Assembly: GCA_018648645.1 (NCBI GenBank)
Contig: JABGQS010000001.1
Span: forward strand, 62,001 to 126,000
Direction of reading: 5' to 3'
DNA: 64,000 nt
From: Clostridia bacterium
GTDB lineage: Bacteria; Bacillota; Clostridia; Christensenellales; SZUA-584
In this document: positions 59,319 through 64,000 of the stretch, piece by piece
How the letters are laid out: each line of letters begins with the position of its first letter
Numbering within the stretch: position 1 is the first letter of the stretch
The notes under the pieces: generated by a model
The model's input: the letters and a program-made list of their open reading frames with translations, nothing else
Databases searched by the model: none
Told to the model about the DNA's origin: nothing
Program-made: the position numbers and the translations under genes

Positions 59319-59729
59319 ATGAAATTAGTACCTTATCAGAGAAACTTATTGGCAGACGGATTCTTCAGTGACTTTTTTGGCGAAACGTTTCCTGCAGTAG
59401 CAAGACCTTCAATGAAGGCGGATGTGCTGCAGACAGAAGATAGTTATATCGTTGAGGCAGAGGTGGCCGGCGCAGGCAAGGACGACATTACGTTGGTTTG
59501 CGAAAAGGGTGTGCTCACAATTACGGTAAGCAAGAATGAAGAGAAGTCCGAGGAAAAGGACGGCTATATCCGCAGAGAACGGCACACCGGAAGCACGAGC
59601 AGAAGGTTTGCGTTTGGCGAGATTAGCGAGGCGGACATTTCCGCAAAGATGGAAAACGGCGTGCTGACAGTAACGCTGCCAAAGGCAAAGGAAACCATCA
59701 CTAAGCAGATTGATATTGATGTAGAATAA
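59319..59729 (+). CDS. Hsp20/alpha-crystallin family small heat shock protein
   Basis: A 136-residue holding chaperone. The alpha-crystallin domain spans about residues 35-130. It includes MKADVLQTEDSYIVEAEVAG, GYIRRERHTGSTSRRFAFG and MENGVLTVTLPKAKE, and the sequence ends in a short tail. The ATG at 59319 has GGAGG upstream; an earlier ATG at 59277 lies within the promoter. It is monocistronic between two terminators. Confidence 0.94.
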   Translation: MKLVPYQRNLLADGFFSDFFGETFPAVARPSMKADVLQTEDSYIVEAEVAGAGKDDITLVCEKGVLTITVSKNEEKSEEKDGYIRRERHTGSTSRRFAFGEISEADISAKMENGVLTVTLPKAKETITKQIDIDVE

Positions 59730-59746
59730 TCAATCTAGCTTACTGG

Positions 59747-59777
59747 CACGGCTGTTATAATGCAGTCGTGTTTTTTT
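59747..59777 (+). terminator. Terminator after hsp20
   Basis: CACGGCTG (59747-59754) pairs with CAGTCGTG (59763-59770), with one G-T pair, then seven T. Confidence 0.83.
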
Positions 59778-59808
59778 ATACAAAAAGTTGGCAATATGCG
59801 CACTGTAC

Positions 59809-59836
59809 TTGTTAATTCTCCAAAAGTCATTATAAT
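59809..59836 (+). promoter_or_regulatory. Promoter of pyk
   Basis: TTGTTA (59809-59814) and TATAAT (59831-59836) are 16 bases apart, only 18 bases before the ATG. Confidence 0.68.
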
Positions 59837-59854
59837 AGATATATGAGGTGGAAA

Positions 59855-61603
59855 ATGAGAAAAACGAAAATCATATGTACGATTGGCCCTGTTAGCGAGA
59901 AAGAGCCGATGATGAGAAAACTGGTTGAAAACGGTATGAACGTGGCGCGGCTGAACTTTAGCCATGCGAACCACGCCGAACATAAAGCGCGAATTGTTCT
60001 GCTTAAAAAGCTGCGGATTGAGTATAAAACGCCTATTGCGATACTGCTGGACACAAAAGGTCCAGAGGTGCGGGTCAAGTCGTTTGAGGGCGAAGCGGTC
60101 ACGCTGAAACAGGGCGGCGCGTTTAAGCTGTGCACGAATGACTGCGTGGGGGACGAGACCAAAGTGGCGGTCACTTATGACAGGCTGAACAAGGACGTAA
60201 CCAAGGGCACACGTATATTGCTGGACGACGGGCTTATTGAGCTGGCGGTGGAGAAAGTTGAGAAAGACGGTGTTGTTTGCCGTATTATAAACGGCGGTGT
60301 GCTAAAGGAAAACAAGTCAGTAAACGTGCCGGATATAGACTTAAAAATGAAGTATGTCAGCGAAAAGGACGAAAACGATATTCTTTTTGGTATTGGCAAT
60401 GATATCGATTATGTCGCGGCTTCGTTTTGCAGAAGCAGCGAAGATGTGCTGGCGATTCGGAAGATACTGGAAAGCAATGGCGGCAAGAGCGTGCAAATTA
60501 TTGCGAAGATTGAGAACGGCAGCGGTGTGGAGAACATCGATGAGATACTAAAAGTTAGTGACGGTATCATGGTGGCGCGGGGCGACATGGGTGTCGAAAT
60601 GGACATTGTAGACCTGCCGCGTATACAAAAGATGCTGATCAAGAAAGCGTATTCTGCGGGCAAAAAAGTTATTACCGCGACACAGATGCTGGACTCTATG
60701 ATAAGCAATCCGCGCCCGACAAGAGCGGAAGCGACTGACGTAGCCAACGCGGTGTATGACGGAACGAGCGCGATTATGCTTTCGGGCGAAACGGCGATGG
60801 GTGATTATCCGCTCGAAAGCTTGACAACAATGTCCAGAATCGCAATGAAAACAGAAGAAAATATACGGTATGAGAACCGATTTACGAACCGGCTTCCTGA
60901 CTTTTCGACCAGCATTACAAGCGCGATTTCGCAGGCAACGTGCTCTACAGCGCACAGCCTTGGCGCAAGCGCAATCATAGCGTTTACGCAGTCGGGAAGA
61001 ACGGCGCGTATGGTGTCGAGCTTTCGCCCAAGTGTGCCGATTATCGCGTGCTCGCCCAAGGAGAAGACGTGCAACCAACTTGCAATGTCTTGGGGTGTGT
61101 GGCCGATAAAGTCGGAGGAGTACAAAAGCACAGACAAGATGTTTACTCATGCTGTGCAGCTTGCGCAATCAACAGGGCTCGTTAAGCAGGGTGATGTGGT
61201 TGTTATCACAGCCGGTGCTCCGATTGGCGTCAGTGGCTCTACAAATATGCTGGAAGTGCAGATTGTCGGCAATGTGCTTATCAAGGGCACAGGCATAGCG
61301 AGCAGCTCTGTGCACGGCAAGCTGTGCGTTTGTGAAAACGAGACGCAGCTTCGCGAGCGATTTGAAAAAGGCGACATTATCGTGATTCCGAGGACGGACA
61401 ATTCGATGATGGACTTGCTTAAAAAATCGTCCGGAATTATCACGGAGCAGGGGGATGTCGATTCGCACGCAGCGATTGTCGGACTGACGCTTGGCATACC
61501 GGTGCTGTGCGGGGCAGAGAACGCGACGAAGATATTGAAGAACGGCGCAGCGGTTGTGCTGGACACGGTTCGGGGATTTGTGTATACGGGCTTTGTAAGA
61601 TAA
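59855..61603 (+). CDS. pyk: Pyruvate kinase with C-terminal PEP-utilising domain
   Basis: Final ATP-forming step of glycolysis. From the ATG at 59855 (GAGGTGG upstream) the protein has 582 residues. It has TKIICTIGPVSEKEPMM, NVARLNFSHANH, ILLDTKGPEVRV, AKIENGSGVENIDEIL, MVARGDMGVEM and the alpha domain to about residue 470. The extra C-terminal domain of about 110 residues matches the mobile phosphohistidine domain, with ITEQGDVDSHAAIVGLTLG keeping its histidine. This longer form is known in Bacillus and relatives; the domain's role is not clear. Confidence 0.95.
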   Translation: MRKTKIICTIGPVSEKEPMMRKLVENGMNVARLNFSHANHAEHKARIVLLKKLRIEYKTPIAILLDTKGPEVRVKSFEGEAVTLKQGGAFKLCTNDCVGDETKVAVTYDRLNKDVTKGTRILLDDGLIELAVEKVEKDGVVCRIINGGVLKENKSVNVPDIDLKMKYVSEKDENDILFGIGNDIDYVAASFCRSSEDVLAIRKILESNGGKSVQIIAKIENGSGVENIDEILKVSDGIMVARGDMGVEMDIVDLPRIQKMLIKKAYSAGKKVITATQMLDSMISNPRPTRAEATDVANAVYDGTSAIMLSGETAMGDYPLESLTTMSRIAMKTEENIRYENRFTNRLPDFSTSITSAISQATCSTAHSLGASAIIAFTQSGRTARMVSSFRPSVPIIACSPKEKTCNQLAMSWGVWPIKSEEYKSTDKMFTHAVQLAQSTGLVKQGDVVVITAGAPIGVSGSTNMLEVQIVGNVLIKGTGIASSSVHGKLCVCENETQLRERFEKGDIIVIPRTDNSMMDLLKKSSGIITEQGDVDSHAAIVGLTLGIPVLCGAENATKILKNGAAVVLDTVRGFVYTGFVR

Positions 61604-61620
61604 CAGATAAGTGAGGTAGA

Positions 61621-62970
61621 TTGGTGGCAAAGGATAAAACAGCATTCGTCTGCAGCGACTGCGGATATAACAGCGTAAAATGGATGGGGCAGTGTCCCTC
61701 GTGCAAGCAATGGAACACGATGCAGGAGATGACGGTTGCCGCGCCTACAAAAGCCAGAGCAGCCAGAGCAGCAAGCAAAGCGGTGTATTTGAAGGATGTT
61801 TCGCAGCAAGCCAGCGCGCGCTGGTCCACCGGCTTTGGTGAGCTCGACAGAGTTCTTGGCGGCGGCGTTGTCGAAGGCAGCGTTGTGCTGGCGGGCGGAG
61901 AGCCGGGTATAGGCAAGTCTACGCTGTTTTTACAGGTGGCAAGTGCGCTTGTTAAGGCGGGCAAAAAGGTGCTGTACATCTCGGGCGAAGAGTCGCTGCG
62001 ACAGATACGTATGCGCGCAAAAAGACTATCCAGCTCGGGAGAAATTATGCTGCTTGCCGAGACGGAAATAAGCAACTGCATTGCGGCAATGAACGAGCAC
62101 GCGCCCGATTTTGTGGTGGTGGACTCGATACAGACGATGTACAGCGAGGATATTAATCCTGCGCCTGGAAGCGTCAGCCAAATTAAGCAGTGCGCAAGCA
62201 TTTTGACCATGCAGGCAAAAACGAGCGGCGCGGCAGTGTTTATCATCGGGCACGTGACCAAAGAAGGCGCGATTGCGGGACCGCGGATTCTGGAGCACAT
62301 GGTGGATACCGTGCTTTATTTTGAAGGGGAGCGGCAAGGCACGTTTCGCATTTTGCGAGCTGAGAAAAATAGGTTTGGATCCACCAACGAGATTGGTGTT
62401 TTTGATATGCGGGACAGCGGCATGAAAGAAGTGGAAAATCCTTCAGGCGTGCTGCTGAGCGAGCGCAACGCCAGCGCGTCGGGCTCGTGTGTGTACCCGT
62501 CGCTCGAAGGAACGCGACCGGTGCTACTCGAGATTCAAGCACTGGTGAGCACGACATCGTTCAACATGCCAAGGCGCATGGCGAGCGGGCTGGAGTATAA
62601 CCGTATGGCGCTGATTATCGCCGTGCTCGAAAAGCGCATGGGGCTAAAGCTGTTTAACCAAGATGTGTACATCAACGTGGCGGGCGGCATCAAGCTGAAC
62701 CAGCCTGCGGCCGATCTCGCTATGGCGGCAAGCATCGTTTCGAGCTTTCGTGACAGCGCGGTCAGCGACGTGGCGGCGATGGGCGAGGTTGGGCTGACGG
62801 GCGAAGTGCGCGCAGTCGGGCAAATAGAAAAGCGCTTGAACGAGTGCAGCAAAATGGGTTTTAACAAAGCCGTGATTCCAAAAGCGAACTTGAAGGGTAC
62901 AAAAATCCCCGAGGGTATGCAGGTGCACGGCGTGCGAAACGTGTTTGATGCGCTCGAAATTCTGATATAA
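61621..62970 (+). CDS. radA: DNA repair protein RadA
   Basis: RecA-like ATPase (also called Sms) that helps branch migration in recombination. The 449-residue protein has the zinc finger FVCSDCGYNSVKWMGQCPSC, Walker A GGEPGIGKST near residues 91-100, the RadA motif KNRFGSTNEIGVF and a Lon-like C-terminal domain (MGEVGLTGEVRAVGQIEKRL). The start is TTG at 61621 or GTG at 61624; GAGG lies close upstream of both. It follows pyk by 17 bases and may be co-transcribed. Confidence 0.95.
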   Translation: MVAKDKTAFVCSDCGYNSVKWMGQCPSCKQWNTMQEMTVAAPTKARAARAASKAVYLKDVSQQASARWSTGFGELDRVLGGGVVEGSVVLAGGEPGIGKSTLFLQVASALVKAGKKVLYISGEESLRQIRMRAKRLSSSGEIMLLAETEISNCIAAMNEHAPDFVVVDSIQTMYSEDINPAPGSVSQIKQCASILTMQAKTSGAAVFIIGHVTKEGAIAGPRILEHMVDTVLYFEGERQGTFRILRAEKNRFGSTNEIGVFDMRDSGMKEVENPSGVLLSERNASASGSCVYPSLEGTRPVLLEIQALVSTTSFNMPRRMASGLEYNRMALIIAVLEKRMGLKLFNQDVYINVAGGIKLNQPAADLAMAASIVSSFRDSAVSDVAAMGEVGLTGEVRAVGQIEKRLNECSKMGFNKAVIPKANLKGTKIPEGMQVHGVRNVFDALEILI

Positions 62971-62992
62971 GGTTTCCAAAGTAAACAAATTA

Positions 62993-63021
62993 TTGCAATT
63001 GATACTTTTGATGTGTATACT
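62993..63021 (+). promoter_or_regulatory. Promoter of the zinc-ribbon/LRR gene
   Basis: TTGCAA (62993-62998) and TATACT (63016-63021) are 17 bases apart, 34 bases before the ATG. Confidence 0.75.
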
Positions 63022-63025
63022 CATT

Positions 63026-63040
63026 CTATATCGAATATAG
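63026..63040. other. Inverted repeat at the transcript start of the LRR gene
   Basis: CTATAT-CGA-ATATAG is a perfect 6-bp repeat starting four bases after the -10, where a repressor could block initiation. Confidence 0.4.
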
Positions 63041-63055
63041 GTTTTGGAGGTAGAC

Positions 63056-64000
63056 ATGTTTTGCTATTATTGCGGAAAGAAATTGCGGGAAGACGCAGGG
63101 TTTTGTACCGGTTGTGGTAAATCTGTAAAAGCTGTGGAGGAGCCAAAACCTCCAAAGAAGACACGTACCAAAAAAGAGAGAGTTAAAAAGACACCAAGCG
63201 AAGAAACACCGAGTGTAGAAACTGCGAGTGTAGAAACGCCGAGCACAGCAGTGTATACTAAGAAACGTAAAAAAAGATTAGGGCCTATACTCGGCCTTGT
63301 CGGCGGAGTGGTGCTTATCGCGGTGGCGGTTGTGCTTTGTTTTGTTTTTGGCGTGTTTAGCCTGGGTGCGGATAGAGACGATGATTATAATGTTCATGTA
63401 GGCAAAGCGGGAGTGCATTTTTCAAAAGTGTTTGGAACAGCCGAAAATTGGGATTTTACTGATGTAATTTATGAGATTGACGGGGAAGACTATTACTCGT
63501 TGGATGCGGAAGATTTCATGGATGAACCAGTTACTATTACTGTGAAATACATGGATATCACAAATGTGTGTGATCAGTTTACTGTGACTGATTTTATGAT
63601 TATTGACACGGAAATCGATGATTCTGTGGACATGGGCGACTATGAAATGGCAAAGGTGCTTTATGTGCATGACCCAAGTGCGCAGCTTGATATGGGCGAT
63701 ATTGATAGCTTTAGCGAACTTGAGTATTTAGTTCTTGATGAGTGCATGGGGTTTAATGATATAAGGGGTATTGAGGATTTAACAAAACTGACTGCGCTTG
63801 ACCTTGGCAACATGCAAAACCTTGAGAATATCGACGAGATTGAAGAGCTTGTAAATCTGGAACTTCTTTTTCTGTCGAGTTTAGGAATTGAAGAAATTGA
63901 TGGTGTTGAAGCTCTTGAGAATCTGCGATACTTAGAATTAGTTATATTAGATATCGAGGATATCGACGAGGTCGAGGAACTTGAAAATTTACAAGGACTA
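63056..64000 (+). CDS. Zinc-ribbon, single-pass membrane, leucine-rich-repeat protein (cut by window edge)
   Basis: The first 315 residues of a protein that continues past the window edge; no stop is seen. A zinc ribbon with Cys3, Cys6, Cys17 and Cys20 (CYYCGKKL, CTGCG) opens it. A Lys/Pro/Thr-rich linker with SVETAS-type repeats follows, then one transmembrane helix at about 75-101 (LGPILGLVGGVVLIAVAVVL). After a domain of about 110 residues, short leucine-rich repeats start near 218 (LEYLVLDEC, LTALDLGNM, LELLFLSSL, LRYLELVIL). The ribbon should be cytoplasmic and the repeats outside. GGAGG precedes the ATG. Function unknown. Confidence 0.82.
   Translation, partial: MFCYYCGKKLREDAGFCTGCGKSVKAVEEPKPPKKTRTKKERVKKTPSEETPSVETASVETPSTAVYTKKRKKRLGPILGLVGGVVLIAVAVVLCFVFGVFSLGADRDDDYNVHVGKAGVHFSKVFGTAENWDFTDVIYEIDGEDYYSLDAEDFMDEPVTITVKYMDITNVCDQFTVTDFMIIDTEIDDSVDMGDYEMAKVLYVHDPSAQLDMGDIDSFSELEYLVLDECMGFNDIRGIEDLTKLTALDLGNMQNLENIDEIEELVNLELLFLSSLGIEEIDGVEALENLRYLELVILDIEDIDEVEELENLQGL

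Overview
The window is a gene-dense piece of a Bacillota chromosome, most likely class Clostridia. The evidence is the SCIFF ranthipeptide precursor with its radical SAM maturase, sporulation-type sigma-H, PolC, bifunctional Rel, ThiT under a TPP riboswitch, DivIVA together with MinDE, HemZ, and the orders rpsB-tsf-pyrH-frr-uppS-cdsA-dxr-rseP-ispG-polC and mrnC-rlmB-yacP-sigH. The order and genus cannot be fixed from sequence alone. I see no rRNA, tRNA, CRISPR array, insertion sequence or prophage gene, and no gene-free stretch longer than 300 bases.

Layout. 1-5.8 kb: minD-minE, pgi, a GGDEF enzyme, a TPP-riboswitch-controlled thiT and an HD nucleotidase. 5.8-9.9 kb (minus strand): mrnC, rlmB, yacP and sigH, with an unusual fumarate-reductase-like flavoprotein inserted before sigH. 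10-17.3 kb: an anaerobic glycerol-3-phosphate dehydrogenase operon (glpA-like, NAD/FAD oxidoreductase, DUF1667), then SCIFF, its maturase and a gamma-carbonic anhydrase, then glpP-ackA on the minus strand. The convergent ends of the last two groups meet in a run of six inverted repeats. 17.4-24.3 kb: an alpha/beta hydrolase; a four-gene partner-switching sigma-factor cassette in which the RsbW-like protein has lost its ATP-binding residues while a second, intact ATPase lies downstream; then an HlyD-like membrane protein, yggS, sepF and a repeat-rich divIVA. 24.5-29.7 kb: a small glycolipid or envelope group (GT4 glycosyltransferase, UDP-galactopyranose mutase, two polytopic membrane proteins). 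29.7-51.9 kb: translation, isoprenoid, phospholipid, replication, secretion and stringent-response genes. 52-56.3 kb: yceD-rpmF, plsX-acpP-rnc and glyA. 56.3-57.3 kb: an A+T-rich two-gene islet. 57.4-63 kb: an Lrp regulator with an aminotransferase, hsp20, pyk and radA. The right edge cuts a zinc-ribbon/transmembrane/leucine-rich-repeat protein.

How it works together. Most of the window is core metabolism and cell-cycle machinery. GlpP, the GlpA-type enzymes and acetate kinase suggest anaerobic glycerol 3-phosphate catabolism with acetate formation. The accessory parts most worth attention are the partner-switch cassette with a pseudokinase, the SCIFF locus translationally coupled to a carbonic anhydrase-like gene, the hairpin array at 15.36-15.52 kb, the structured rpsB leader with an S2 protein carrying a histone-like tail, and the truncated LRR protein. 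Promoters and terminators were found by eye; none was computed or tested.
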